Part shown: in pieces, positions 7,479-16,704 of the stretch
Position numbering within the stretch: the stretch's first letter is position 1
How the letters are laid out: each line of letters begins with the position of its first letter
Program-made: the position numbers and the translations under genes
Notes under the pieces: model-generated
Told to the model about the DNA's origin: nothing
Database searches by the model: none
The model's input: only the letters and a program-made list of their open reading frames with translations
From: Streptomyces sp. CB02366
GTDB lineage: Bacteria; Actinomycetota; Actinomycetes; Streptomycetales; Streptomycetaceae
Reading direction: 5' to 3'
NCBI RefSeq assembly: GCF_001905905.1
Contig: NZ_LIVT01000003.1
Span: forward strand, 496,001 to 560,000
DNA: 64,000 nt

Positions 7479-8210
7479 TCAACGCCAGGGCGCCGCCTTG
7501 GCGTGGAAGGTCAGACCCGGCCACGCCTGGACCGGCGTGCGTGAGTACGCGATCCGACCCGGGCACAGGCTCCGCTCGGCGAGCCCTTGGACGATCTTCG
7601 GGATGGCCGCGAGGGTCGTCTGCAGGCCGTCGTGCATCAACAAGATGATGCCGCCCGGCTTCACGGTGAGCGCGTTCGCCACGATCGTCTCGGTGGGAAG
7701 ACCGCTCCAGTCGACGGTGTCGGCCGTCCAGATCACCTCGGTCATCCCCAATCGGGCCGCGTCCCGCCGGGTGCGTGCGTCGGTGCTCCCGAAGGGCGGT
7801 CGGAACAGCGTGGGCGCACGCCCTGTCCGAGTTCGGATGACGCGGCTGGTGTCGCGCAGCTCGGCGAACGCGTCGGCCGCGTCGAGCCCTACGAGATCGG
7901 CGTGGGTGTAGGAGTGGTTTCCGACCTGATGGCCCTCGGCGACGATCCGCCGGGTCCCGGCACGCTGCCCGTCGGCCAGTGTGCCGGTCACGAAGAACGT
8001 CGCCCTGACACGTCCAGCGTCCCGCAGCGCCTTCAGATACCCGGCCGTGCGCTCCGTCGGACCGTCGTCGAAGGTCATGGCCACGTAGCCCTCGGAACAA
8101 CGGCTGCCGGAGGCCGCTGCCTGCGCGGCCGCCGATGGTGACGTGAACGACGTCATCAGTGTCGCCAGAGCCGCGCTGAACCATATGCGCGTTCTGTATC
8201 GCCTGCTCAT
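7479..8210 (-). CDS. Secreted polysaccharide deacetylase (NodB-type)
   Basis: 243 residues. An Arg-rich start and hydrophobic stretch (about 10-31, ending SAAAQAAA) form a Sec signal peptide, so it acts outside the membrane. NodB motifs are in order: TFDDGPT near residue 46 (catalytic Asp and metal Asp), HSYTHADL near 98 (metal His pair), RPPFGSTDART near 138, TADTVDW near 163, and ILLMHDG near 190. It removes acetyl groups from chitin-like or peptidoglycan sugars; which one cannot be told. ATG 8210 is preceded by AGAGGA. The C-terminal 35 residues carry no catalytic motif. Confidence 0.92.
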   Translation of the reverse strand: MSRRYRTRIWFSAALATLMTSFTSPSAAAQAAASGSRCSEGYVAMTFDDGPTERTAGYLKALRDAGRVRATFFVTGTLADGQRAGTRRIVAEGHQVGNHSYTHADLVGLDAADAFAELRDTSRVIRTRTGRAPTLFRPPFGSTDARTRRDAARLGMTEVIWTADTVDWSGLPTETIVANALTVKPGGIILLMHDGLQTTLAAIPKIVQGLAERSLCPGRIAYSRTPVQAWPGLTFHAKAAPWR

Positions 8211-8415
8211 AGGGGGATCCTCTCCGGGGTGGGCCGGTAAGCCGGCAAGGCACCGGAGCGCCCCGGAACAGCGGCTCTCTCCCCCATATCCGCCCTGGGT
8301 GCGGCGGCCAGCCGGACGTCGCGCACATCGCGCAGGACAGTCCTGTCCCACGGAAGGATTCGGCAAACGCGGACAGGCCGAGTACGGAGGATCCCGACGG
8401 AACCCGGCGGATGCG

Positions 8416-9024
8416 TCAGTCCAGGTTCAGCTCGGCGAGGAACGCCTCGGGGGTCACCGCGTAGCCCATGGGGTTGATGACGGTGACGGGGCGGCCGTCG
8501 AAGAGCACGGTGGGCGTGCCCGTGACACCACTGGTCTCGAAGGCTGCCGAGACACGACGGGCCCAGGGGATGTAGAAGCCCTCGGTCACCTTGCGGTCGA
8601 AGTCGGGGCCGCGCAGCCCGTCGACCTCCTCGGCCAGGCGCAGCAGGACGCCGGTGTCGGCGAAGGCGTCGTCGTCCTCGGCGGGCTGAGAGGCGAACAG
8701 GGAGCGGATATAGCGCAGGGCAGTCGCCGCGCCCGCGTCGGACGCCGCGCCCACGGCGCTCAGTGCGCACAGCGACCCGGTGCCGCCGGCTCCGGCGTCG
8801 ATGAACGTGGCGAACTGGTGCTCGAGGGTGACGCGGCCCTCCTCGGCCAGCTTCTCCATGACCGGGCCGAGACCTCGCTCCATGCGTTTGCAGAAGGGGC
8901 AGCGCAGATCGGCATAGACCCGCAGCGTGTGGCCGGGCTGTGCCCCGGCGCCCTTTCCGTAGACCAGGGTGGTGCCGTCGGGGCCGGTGGTATTGGCCGG
9001 TGCAGAGGTGCTCGATGACGTCAT
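8416..9024 (-). CDS. DsbA family thioredoxin-fold protein
   Basis: 202 residues. LRVYADLRCPFCKRMERGLG near residues 34-53 carries the CPFC redox pair followed by the long helical insertion of DsbA-like proteins. The cis-Pro loop appears as SGVTGTPTVLFDGRPV near 165. There is no signal peptide or lipobox, so it is probably cytosolic, closer to FrnE/DsbA-like oxidoreductases than to exported disulfide formers. ATG 9024 follows AAAGGCG at short distance. It is 205 bp downstream-to-upstream from the deacetylase on the same strand, probably a separate transcript. Confidence 0.9.
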   Translation of the reverse strand: MTSSSTSAPANTTGPDGTTLVYGKGAGAQPGHTLRVYADLRCPFCKRMERGLGPVMEKLAEEGRVTLEHQFATFIDAGAGGTGSLCALSAVGAASDAGAATALRYIRSLFASQPAEDDDAFADTGVLLRLAEEVDGLRGPDFDRKVTEGFYIPWARRVSAAFETSGVTGTPTVLFDGRPVTVINPMGYAVTPEAFLAELNLD

Positions 9025-9399
9025 GGTCGCCTTTCGGATGGCTGTGCGGACGTGCTTCCCTGACCTGGGCGGTGGTGCGGCCCCCTCTTCGGTGAACTGC
9101 CCGCGATCGACAGGTTCGCGTGATGCGCCCGGACGGGAATCGGCACCGATCGTGTCAGGAAGGCGCCCGGCACAGGAGCCCTGACGAGGCCGTACGCCCG
9201 CGAGCCACTCCCCCGGGTGACAGCGTGCGGCCCTCTGCGGAAATCCCGGCAGCAACGAGGACCGCCCGCCCGGTGGGGACACCGGCCCCTGGGACGCGGG
9301 CTGGTCCGCTGACGAGGACGGGGCTGTCCGGCCCGAGGCCGGGCAGCCCCGCGACAAGGTCTTCCGCTGCCTTCTGCCAGGGGATACGTCTGCCGGGGT
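9025..9399. other. Intergenic region, 375 bp
   Basis: It lies between the DsbA-like gene and the end of the S33 peptidase gene, both on the minus strand. I see no coding frame with conserved features and no clear hairpin; it should contain the promoter of the DsbA-like gene. Confidence 0.5.
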
Positions 9400-10965
9400 T
9401 CAGCGGCCGGAGAACGGGAGGCGGACCGGAGCCGCGGCGGGGCCCGGGGAGGCGGAACGGGAGTCTCCCGCAGGAAGCGGGTCAGCCGCGCAGGTGACGT
9501 CCCGGACCGGAAGCCTGCCGGTGGTCAGATAGTGCGTGGCGACATCGTCGGCGCACGCGCTGACGCCGAGCGAGTACACGCCGTGGCCCTGCCCCTCGTC
9601 CACCGTGACGAGCCGGGAGCCCTTCAACGCCCGTCGCATGCCGAGCGCGGTGGCCAGGGGGGTCTGTGAATCCCATTCGTTCTGGACGATGAGTGCGGGC
9701 ACCTTGTTGTCGATCCTGGTGGCCGCTTCGATCGGACGGTCCCAGTAGGCGCACGGGAAGATGTTCGAGACGGAGTCGCCGTACAGGGGGTAGCGGACGC
9801 TGTCGCGCCGGGCGTCGGCCCGGTAGACGGCCGGGGCGGTGGGCCAGCGGGTGTCACCGCACACGATCGCGAGGTAACTCGCCAGCTCGTTGTCGGTGGG
9901 TACGAAGGTCGGGAAGGTCGGGACGGGCTTGCCCGCGGCGGCGTCCCGAAGCAGCCCCAGGGTCCTGGCGGCGACGGACGGGTGGGTGATCTCCCAGCGG
10001 ATGTACTCGCGGACCTCGGCCCCGTCGAACCTGGTACCGCCGAGGTCGAGCGGCTCGCGGTCGGCGCGCGCCACGATGTCCCAGAACAGCCTCTCGACCT
10101 CGGCGGGCGTGTCGCCGAGTCCGTACCGTGCCGCATGACGAGCGGTCCAGTCCGTCCACCGGTCGAACGCGGTCTCGGCCTGTTCCGCCCAGGCCCGCCC
10201 CATGCTCCTCCAGACCCGCTCCGGGTCGACCGCGCTGTCCAGGACGAACCGGTCGACCCGTTGGGGGTACAACTGGGTGTACACAGAACCGAGATAGGTC
10301 CCGTACGAGAGCCCGAAGTAGGAGATCCTCCGTTCCCCGAGAGCCGTGCGGATGAGGTCCATGTCGCGTGCGGTGTTGCGGGTGGTGACGTGCCGGAGCG
10401 TTTCCTCGTCGCGGTTCCGGCACCGGTCCGCGATGTCGCGCGCCCAGGCGACGTCCTTGGCGAACGTCGCGTCCTTGTAAGGCCGGTACGTCAGCCGTTC
10501 GTCGGCGGTGGTCGTGCCACAGGCGAGCGGGCTGCTGGCGCCGACTCCGCGCGGATCGAAACCGATCAGGTCGTACCGGTCCTTCACGGACTGCGGCAGA
10601 AGACCGCTGAGAGCCAGGGGGTAGAAGAGCCCGGAATTGCTGGGGCCGCCCGGGTTGAAGATCAGGACCCCGCGGCGTTCGGCCGGGTCGGCGGCCTTGA
10701 TCCGCGACAGCGCCACAGCGATCTTCCTGCCGCCCGGCTCGCGGTGGTCGAGAGGCACCATGAGGGTCGCGCACTCCACGGTGGCGGAAATGTCGCCGCC
10801 ACACCCCTGCCAGGTCATGGAGGAGGCGGCCGGGGCGGCCACCGGCCGACCGGGACCGACCGCAGGCGCAGCCAGGGCTGGGGTGGTGGTGCTGAGGAGC
10901 GTGGGGGCGAGTAACGCGGCGACGCTCAGGGCGATCTTGGAGGTCGCTCTTCGTCTCAGGAGCAA
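9400..10965 (-). CDS. Secreted S33-family alpha/beta hydrolase (tripeptidyl aminopeptidase type)
   Basis: 521 residues from TTG 10965, chosen because GAAGG lies 7 bases upstream and the signal peptide starts there (LLRRRATSKIALSVAALLAPT, cut near ALAAPA at about 33). Catalytic elements are the nucleophile YFGLSYGTYLG near residue 205, Asp in IVQNEWDSQTP near 435, and His in EGQGHGVYS near 465. The oxyanion segment FNPGGPSNSG lies near 95. The C-terminal domain (from about 380) with two Cys matches the Streptomyces SlpD/SlpE/Tap group, which cleave N-terminal tripeptides from extracellular substrates. Confidence 0.92.
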   Translation of the reverse strand: MLLRRRATSKIALSVAALLAPTLLSTTTPALAAPAVGPGRPVAAPAASSMTWQGCGGDISATVECATLMVPLDHREPGGRKIAVALSRIKAADPAERRGVLIFNPGGPSNSGLFYPLALSGLLPQSVKDRYDLIGFDPRGVGASSPLACGTTTADERLTYRPYKDATFAKDVAWARDIADRCRNRDEETLRHVTTRNTARDMDLIRTALGERRISYFGLSYGTYLGSVYTQLYPQRVDRFVLDSAVDPERVWRSMGRAWAEQAETAFDRWTDWTARHAARYGLGDTPAEVERLFWDIVARADREPLDLGGTRFDGAEVREYIRWEITHPSVAARTLGLLRDAAAGKPVPTFPTFVPTDNELASYLAIVCGDTRWPTAPAVYRADARRDSVRYPLYGDSVSNIFPCAYWDRPIEAATRIDNKVPALIVQNEWDSQTPLATALGMRRALKGSRLVTVDEGQGHGVYSLGVSACADDVATHYLTTGRLPVRDVTCAADPLPAGDSRSASPGPAAAPVRLPFSGR

Positions 10966-11571
10966 GGGAGTGCCTTCGTTCGCTGGGATGGTGAAGGGCG
11001 CCCAGCGGTCCGAAGGGGCGGACCACAGGGCCGTCGGACAGGCTAACGGGCCTACAAAACAGCCGAGTTCGGATACGCGAAGCCTCCAGGTCCGCTTCGG
11101 GGACGGCGGCGCCCGGGCGAGGAGGTGCGGAAAGCCGGCGTCGCCGATGGCGCCCAGGTGCTCCTGGCGGGATCGCCGTCGTCCCTGACCGGCAGGAACC
11201 GGTGCTCTCGCGGTTCGCGACGGTCGGGGTCGGGGTCGGAGTCGCAGCCCTCGCGAACGCCGGTAGGGCGTGTTCCTGCGAGGGGCCCTCCCCCCTCCCC
11301 GCCGACGCGGGGGTGCTCCGGCCCCGACGTGCCCACGCTGCCCCGCCGCTTCCGTTCTCCCCGTCGAGGCGGAATGTCCGGGGCGCAGAACAGGTACGTG
11401 TAACCGTGTACTCCCCGCTGGTTCCGGCGCCCCAAGCCGGGCTTCGAGCTGGGGCGGAGTCGACCCGGCTGAGGACGGTGCTCCACGGAAGGGCCTTCCG
11501 CCGCCCCATTCCCCGCAATCGCGACCTGTCGCCCCTGCCCCTTCACCGGACCCTCCTGCCCCCCGCAAAAG
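10966..11571. other. Intergenic region, 606 bp, no supported gene
   Basis: The region separates the S33 peptidase gene from the end of the RecQ gene. Several frames stay open on both strands because of base composition, but none has an SD plus recognisable protein. An 8-bp inverted repeat GTTCGCGA/TCGCGAAC (11213-11220 and 11251-11258) encloses a GGTCGG-type run. It probably holds the peptidase promoter. Confidence 0.5.
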
Positions 11572-13731
11572 CTATCCGGCGAGCGCCAGGACGAGCGGGA
11601 GCACTTGGTCTGCTCCGGCCTGACGCAGGAGGCGTGCGCCCACCGCGAGGGTCCAGCCGGAATCGGTGTAGTCGTCGACGAGCAGGACCGGGCCTGGAGT
11701 GGCGGCCAAGGCTGCGGCGAGTTGGTCGGGCAGGGTGAACGAGTCCGCCAGGGCCCGTAGCCGCTGGGCCGAGTTGCTGCGGTGTGCGGTGTGTTCGTCG
11801 GCGTGCGGGGTGTAGGCGAGGCTGCCCAGGAGAGGGAGCCTGCCGACCCCGGCCACACCCTCGGCCAGGGAGCCGACCAGCTGAGGGCGCGTGCGGGAGG
11901 GCATGGCGACGACGCCGACGGGTCGGGCCACCGCGTCAGGAGTTCCGCCGGCCCAGCCACCCGGTGAGCGGGCCCAGTCCGCCAGCACCGTCACCACAGC
12001 GTTCAGCACGTCCTCCGGAACCGGCCCGTCTGTCGCCTGCGCCGACAGGAGCGGCCGCAGCCGGTTACCCCAGCCGATGTCCGACAGCCTTCCCAGCGCA
12101 CGTCCCGTCATAGCTTGCTGACCTGCCGGGATGCGGCCCTTGAGGTCCATGCCGACCGCTGTGAGGCCGGTCGGCCACATCTTGCGGGGTTCGACCTCGA
12201 CGCCCGGCCGGTCCAGCTCGCCCGTCGCCGCCGTGAGGGCCGAGGACGAAACGGCGGGATCGAGCCATGAGCCGGCGCAGTTGTCGCAGCGACCGCACGG
12301 AACCGCCTTCTCGTCATCGAGCTGCCGTTGCAGGAACTCCATGCGGCAGCCGGCGGTCGCCACGTAGTCCCGCATGGCCTGCTGCTCCGCGGCCCGCTGC
12401 TTCGCGACCCAGGCGTACCGCTCCGCGTCATACCTCCACGGCTGCCCTGTGGCAGTCCAGCCGCCCTTCACCCGCTTGACCGCCCCGTCCACGTCCAGGA
12501 CCTTGAGCATCGTCTCCAGACGCGAACGCCGAAGATCCACCAGCGGCTCCAGCGCGGGCAGCGACACCGAGCGACCCGCTTGCTCCAGGACGTCCAGGGT
12601 GCGCCGCACCTGCTCCTCGGGCGGGAATCCCACCGAAGCGAAGTAGGCCCAAATCGCCTCGTCCTCGCGCCCCGGCAGCAGCAGGACATCGGCGTGATCC
12701 ACACCGCGCCCGGCACGCCCGACCTGCTGGTAGTAGGCGATCGGGGACGAGGGCGAGCCCAGGTGCACCACGAAGCCCAAGTCCGGCTTGTCGAAACCCA
12801 TGCCCAGCGCGGACGTGGCGACCAGGGCCTTGACCCGGTTCGCCAGCAGGTCCTCCTCCGCCTGCAACCGCTCGGCGTTCTCCGTCTTTCCCGTGTAGGA
12901 AGCCACCGGATATCCACGCTGCCGCAGGAACGCGGCGACCTCTTCCGCCGCCGCCACGGTCAGCGTGTAAATGATCCCCGAACCCTGCAGATCCCCGAGC
13001 CGCTCCCCCAGCCACGCGAGCCGGTGTGCCGCGTTCGGCAGCTCCAGCACCCCCAGGCGAAGGCTTTCCCGGTCCAGCGGCCCCCGCAACACCAAGGCGT
13101 CCTTGCCGCCGGTGCCCAATTGCTCCGCCACATCCGCGGTCACCCGGGCATTCGCCGTGGCGGTGGTGGCCAGCACCGGCACCCCGGCCGGAAGCTCCGC
13201 CAGCATGGTGCGCAGCCGCCGGTAGTCAGGCCGGAAGTCGTGGCCCCAGTCGGAGATGCAGTGCGCCTCATCGACCACCAAAAGCCCGGTCGTCGCCGCG
13301 AGCTTCGGCAGCACCTGATCACGGAAGTCCACGGAATTGAGGCGCTCCGGGCTCACGAGAAGAACGTCGGTCTCACCGCGCTCCACCTCACCGTAGATCG
13401 TCTCCCACTCCTCCGGATTGGCCGAGTTGATCGTGCGCGCCTGAATTCCCGCACGCGCCGCCGCCTCGACCTGGTTGCGCATCAACGCCAACAACGGCGA
13501 AATGATCACCGTCGGGCCGGCCCCACGCCGCCGCAGCAGAGCGGTGGCCACGAAATAGACGGCCGACTTTCCCCACCCGGTGCGCTGCACCACCAGCGCC
13601 CGACGACGCTCCTCGACCAGGGCCGCCACCGCCTGCCACTGGTCCTCCCGCAGCCGTGCCGCCCCTGCGGGGGCGCCGACCAGCTCAGCGAGGACGGTGT
13701 CGGCTTCTGTGCGCAGTTCCAGGGTCTCCAT
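11572..13731 (-). CDS. RecQ-family ATP-dependent DNA helicase with C-terminal phosphoribosyltransferase-like domain
   Basis: 719 residues from ATG 13731 (a GTG at 13773 would add 14 residues; SD evidence favours neither). Superfamily 2 motifs: I GWGKS near 51, II DEAHCISDWGHDFRPDY near 154, III ATTATANARV near 182, and VI QQVGRAGRG near 345. A four-Cys zinc site (CRMEF...CGRCDNC) follows near 470. In place of a usual HRDC domain the last 80 residues read VLLVDDYTDSGWTLAVGARL, the PRPP-binding motif of type I phosphoribosyltransferases. The helicase unwinds 3'-5' in recombination and repair; the tail may bind a nucleotide or be structural. Confidence 0.9.
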   Translation of the reverse strand: METLELRTEADTVLAELVGAPAGAARLREDQWQAVAALVEERRRALVVQRTGWGKSAVYFVATALLRRRGAGPTVIISPLLALMRNQVEAAARAGIQARTINSANPEEWETIYGEVERGETDVLLVSPERLNSVDFRDQVLPKLAATTGLLVVDEAHCISDWGHDFRPDYRRLRTMLAELPAGVPVLATTATANARVTADVAEQLGTGGKDALVLRGPLDRESLRLGVLELPNAAHRLAWLGERLGDLQGSGIIYTLTVAAAEEVAAFLRQRGYPVASYTGKTENAERLQAEEDLLANRVKALVATSALGMGFDKPDLGFVVHLGSPSSPIAYYQQVGRAGRGVDHADVLLLPGREDEAIWAYFASVGFPPEEQVRRTLDVLEQAGRSVSLPALEPLVDLRRSRLETMLKVLDVDGAVKRVKGGWTATGQPWRYDAERYAWVAKQRAAEQQAMRDYVATAGCRMEFLQRQLDDEKAVPCGRCDNCAGSWLDPAVSSSALTAATGELDRPGVEVEPRKMWPTGLTAVGMDLKGRIPAGQQAMTGRALGRLSDIGWGNRLRPLLSAQATDGPVPEDVLNAVVTVLADWARSPGGWAGGTPDAVARPVGVVAMPSRTRPQLVGSLAEGVAGVGRLPLLGSLAYTPHADEHTAHRSNSAQRLRALADSFTLPDQLAAALAATPGPVLLVDDYTDSGWTLAVGARLLRQAGADQVLPLVLALAG

Positions 13732-14266
13732 ACCCCCATGCAACCCGATGGCACCGACAATCGACGACTCCACCGTGTGTCACCACCCCGTCGCAAGCGG
13801 CCCACAGGCACACGCCGATCGAGGAGGGACGAGACCGGCCTCCCGCCACGGCCGTCCTCGGACAGCACGTTCAGGCAGCTTCCTCGCCGACTCCGGGCAC
13901 AGGGGACGGGCGGTCGGGCCTCCGAGGCGGCCCGTTCCGCTGGTGGACGATCTGCCGGACACCGGCCGGGCCCTGGCCGTGGCGGCGCGGCCGCTGCGAC
14001 GGGCCGGAGCACAGGGGGTGTTTCCGCTGGTCCTCGCGGTTCAGGGGTGGCGGAAGGAGTCATCCTGGGCGGGTCTGGGCAGGGATATCAGTGTCATTCC
14101 GGCTGATACCCGTCAGCCTCGGCAATTGCTCGTTGCCGCCCGCCGGTAGGCCGGGGAGAATCGGGGTCGCCCCCGCACAGTTCCTCATCGGGCCCGGAAG
14201 GGCTGTGCCGCGGCGTGCCCTCACTCGACCCTGCCCGCACCGTGGGCGCGTAGCGAAGGGAGGACC
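13732..14266. other. Intergenic region between RecQ-like gene and a divergent hypothetical gene
   Basis: 535 bp. It contains a decayed copy of the RecQ C-terminus (separate entry) and the promoters of two divergent genes. Nothing else is supported. Confidence 0.55.
13931..14053 (+). pseudogene. Decayed fragment of a RecQ-type phosphoribosyltransferase tail
   Basis: The plus strand reads PLVDDLPDTGRALAVAARPL, then RRAGAQGVFPLVLAVQG, which lines up with the tail of the RecQ-like protein next door (LLVDDYTDSGWTLAVGARLL, then RQAGADQVLPLVLAL). No start, no upstream helicase sequence and no stop at the matching place exist. It points the other way from the intact gene, so it is a relic of an inverted or independently inserted second copy. 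Confidence 0.7.
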
Positions 14267-14908
14267 GTGACCTTCGGATTCGCCCCGTCCGCAGCCACGT
14301 CGACATCGGCGTCCTCGGTTTCCGTCGACTCCGTCAACCGCCTCGCCCGGATGCTCGAACCGGCGGAGTGGGCGTCGGCGGGCATACCCCTGCTCCGCAG
14401 TCCCCGTGAGGTCGTCAGCGGGCTGCACTCCCGGCACCGGCCGACGCCGGCCACCGCCGTGGTCGCGGTTCTCGACCATGAGGAACGGCTCGTCGCGAGC
14501 GCGTCGTTCACCCGCCGGACGTCGATGCCCGCGGACGGCTGGGAGTTCCGCAACGCCCTGCTGGCACAGCTGCGGCGCGTCATCCCGCACGACCTGCGCC
14601 GCCGTACTCCGGTCCGTACGGCCGTACTTCTGTACTGCCGCGAGGGCGACGAACGGTGGACCGAGGAGGACGGCGCGTGGATGTGGGGCCTCCGGGACGC
14701 CTGCACCCTGCACGGGCTGCGCTGCGGCGCGTACATCACGCTGACCGGCGGAGGCTGGCAGGTGCTCGGCGAGGGGAGGGGAGGGCGGCAGCCCAGTTCG
14801 CTGTCGGAGCCCACGCTCCTGGCCGACACCGTCCCCGACCGTCCGACCGCGCCGACCCGGTCGGGCGGCGGGGCCGCGGAGGCTCTGCGGCACACCGCGG
14901 CCCGCTGA
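14267..14908 (+). CDS. Conserved hypothetical protein
   Basis: 213 residues from GTG 14267, with AGGGAGGACC directly before it. No domain is recognised. The centre (about 60-165) looks folded, with alternating hydrophobic strands such as TAVVAVLDHEERLVASASF and RTAVLLYCREGDERWTEED; the N-terminal 35 residues are Ser/Ala rich and the C-terminal 45 low-complexity. No signal peptide or membrane helix. It is transcribed alone, divergently from RecQ. Codon use is normal for the region, which supports it being real. Confidence 0.65.
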   Translation: MTFGFAPSAATSTSASSVSVDSVNRLARMLEPAEWASAGIPLLRSPREVVSGLHSRHRPTPATAVVAVLDHEERLVASASFTRRTSMPADGWEFRNALLAQLRRVIPHDLRRRTPVRTAVLLYCREGDERWTEEDGAWMWGLRDACTLHGLRCGAYITLTGGGWQVLGEGRGGRQPSSLSEPTLLADTVPDRPTAPTRSGGGAAEALRHTAAR

Positions 14909-15105
14909 CCGGTCGACGGCCGCCTGCGGGGCGGAACCGGCCGGCGCGGGACGGCGGGGCCGGACGGCGCCGATCGGCCGCGGACCGCCCACCGCCCGGT
15001 CCGCAGGTCACCCGCCGGGGCGCTGCCGGCACCGGTCTCGGCCGGAGGCTCCCCGGGCGTCTCCGGCCGCCCGCACGGACGACCGGAGACACCAGTGCGA
15101 CGGGT

Positions 15106-15732
15106 TCAGACCCCGGTGCCGAGTGCGGAGTTGACCGTCTGCGGGTCGCCGCAGACGATCAGCAGCGCGGCGGCACGGTCCCGGGCGACGGGCAGGGCAC
15201 GGGCCACGGTCCGCTCGGCGTCGTCGCTGTTGACCGCGACGACCACCACGGGACGGGGGCGGGTCCGGTCCAGGGCGGAGACGTCGGCGAAGAAGACGTC
15301 GTCGCCCGCGTCGTGCTGGGCCCAGTACGCGGCTTCGCCGAAGGACAGCTCGTGGCCGGCCCACGGGTGCTGCTCGCCGGTGGTGAGCACCAGGATGTCG
15401 CCCGGCGTGCGGCCGGACTCCAGCAGCAGGTCGACGGCTTCCTCGGCCGCGTCGAGCGCACCGGCCGCAGAGGCCGGGATCAGCTGGACCTGCGGTGCGG
15501 AACGATTCTCCGCCGGCTGCGGACGAGCGGGCGCCGCGGGGGCGGAGGGGGCGCGCTGCGCCGGGGAGGCGGGACGCGCGGGGGCGGGCCCGGGACGGCC
15601 GGGGCGCGGGGTGGCCGCTGAACGCGGGCCGGGTACGGGACGGGGGGTCGGCGTGGTGCGGCCGGTGGCCGGAGTGACGCGGGGACCCTGGGCGCTCTCG
15701 GGAATCTGAGGCTCCTCGGAGATCAGAGGCAT
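15106..15732 (-). CDS. Hypothetical protein with Pro-rich N-terminus
   Basis: 208 residues from ATG 15732 (ATG 15741 is an alternative). Residues 10-80 are Pro/Ala/Arg rich and probably disordered. The C-terminal 125 residues are folded: PGDILVLTTGEQHPWAGHEL, then DDVFFADVSALDRTRPRPVVV and ALLIVCGDPQTVN, resembling the final domain of superfamily 1 helicases without their ATPase parts. Function is unknown; a role tied to an SF1-type fold is only a guess. It lies 64 bp downstream of rnhB on the same strand. Confidence 0.65.
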   Translation of the reverse strand: MPLISEEPQIPESAQGPRVTPATGRTTPTPRPVPGPRSAATPRPGRPGPAPARPASPAQRAPSAPAAPARPQPAENRSAPQVQLIPASAAGALDAAEEAVDLLLESGRTPGDILVLTTGEQHPWAGHELSFGEAAYWAQHDAGDDVFFADVSALDRTRPRPVVVVAVNSDDAERTVARALPVARDRAAALLIVCGDPQTVNSALGTGV

Positions 15733-15796
15733 GACGGTGGTCTGGTGCGGACGCCGGTGTCGTCCCGGCGCCGGTGGAAGGGGCGCGTGCGCGCGA

Positions 15797-16507
15797 TCAG
15801 AATTCGAAGCCGAGCTGGCCCCCACTTTCGAGTGCGGCCGCCTCGGCGGAAATACGGACCTTCTTCAGGTGTCGCCACCGGGGCAGGGCATCGAGATACG
15901 CCCAGGAGAGGCGGTGATGGGCGCTCGGCCCCCGCTCCTCCAGCGCGGCCCGGTGCACGGGCGAGGGATAGCCCGCGTTGGCGTCGAAGGCGAAGCCTGC
16001 GCAGTCCTCGGACGCGGCGCCCAGCTCGGCCATCATCCGGTCCCGGTACACCTTGGCGATCACCGAGGCCGCCGCGACCGCGATGCAGGACTGATCGCCC
16101 TTGATCACGGTGCGGACCTGCCAGGGAGCGCCCAGGTAGTCGTGCTTGCCGTCGAGGATCACCGCGTCGGGCCGTACCGGCAGCCCTTCCAGGGCCCGCA
16201 CGGCGGCGAGCCGGAGAGCCGCGGTCATACCGAGGTCGTCGATCTCCCGCGGAGACGCCTCACCCAGCGCGTAGGCGGAGACCCAGCTCCGCAGCACGGG
16301 TTCGAGCCGGGCACGCCGCAGCGGGGTCAACAACTTGGAATCGGTGAGGCCTTCGGGCGGACGGCGCAGGCCGGTGACCGCCGCGCACACGGTGACGGGT
16401 CCGGCCCACGCACCGCGTCCGACCTCGTCGACACCGGCGACGGTCCTGGCACCGGTGGTAGCGCGAAGCGAGCGCTCGACGGTGTGCGTGGGTGGTTCGT
16501 ACGGCAT
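15797..16507 (-). CDS. rnhB: Ribonuclease HII
   Basis: 236 residues. [12 protein letters not shown] near 27 gives the first catalytic Asp-Glu pair with the GRG loop; LTDSKLL near 55, [13 protein letters not shown] near 113 (Asp) and [13 protein letters not shown] near 147 complete the RNase HII set. It removes single misincorporated ribonucleotides and RNA of RNA-DNA hybrids in the cytosol. ATG 16507 gives normal family length. It fits the DNA-maintenance flavour of the region and may share a transcript with the gene at 15106. Confidence 0.95.
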   Translation of the reverse strand: MPYEPPTHTVERSLRATTGARTVAGVDEVGRGAWAGPVTVCAAVTGLRRPPEGLTDSKLLTPLRRARLEPVLRSWVSAYALGEASPREIDDLGMTAALRLAAVRALEGLPVRPDAVILDGKHDYLGAPWQVRTVIKGDQSCIAVAAASVIAKVYRDRMMAELGAASEDCAGFAFDANAGYPSPVHRAALEERGPSAHHRLSWAYLDALPRWRHLKKVRISAEAAALESGGQLGFEF

Positions 16508-16704
16508 GGCGCCAGCCAGCGTACGCCGAGAGCCACGACAGCAACACCCCGGGGCGCCGTGCGGGCCGCGAATCGGTCGCAGAAGGCGGCCGCAGCACCC
16601 TTCGGGCCCTCGGGACCCGTGGAGGTGGAGGGCCCCGAGGGGTGCTGGACGGGGAGGACCCCGGCCGCCCGGAGCGCCCGCCGATCCGCAGGGCGGGGGC
16701 CGGG

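Noticed and set aside
11213..11258. Terminator from the GTTCGCGA/TCGCGAAC inverted repeat
   Set aside because: The loop is 30 bases and the site is not at a gene end on either strand.
10966..11568. Upstream extension of the S33 peptidase frame to 11568
   Set aside because: The signal peptide and an SD lie at TTG 10965; the extension is low-complexity and would bury the signal peptide.
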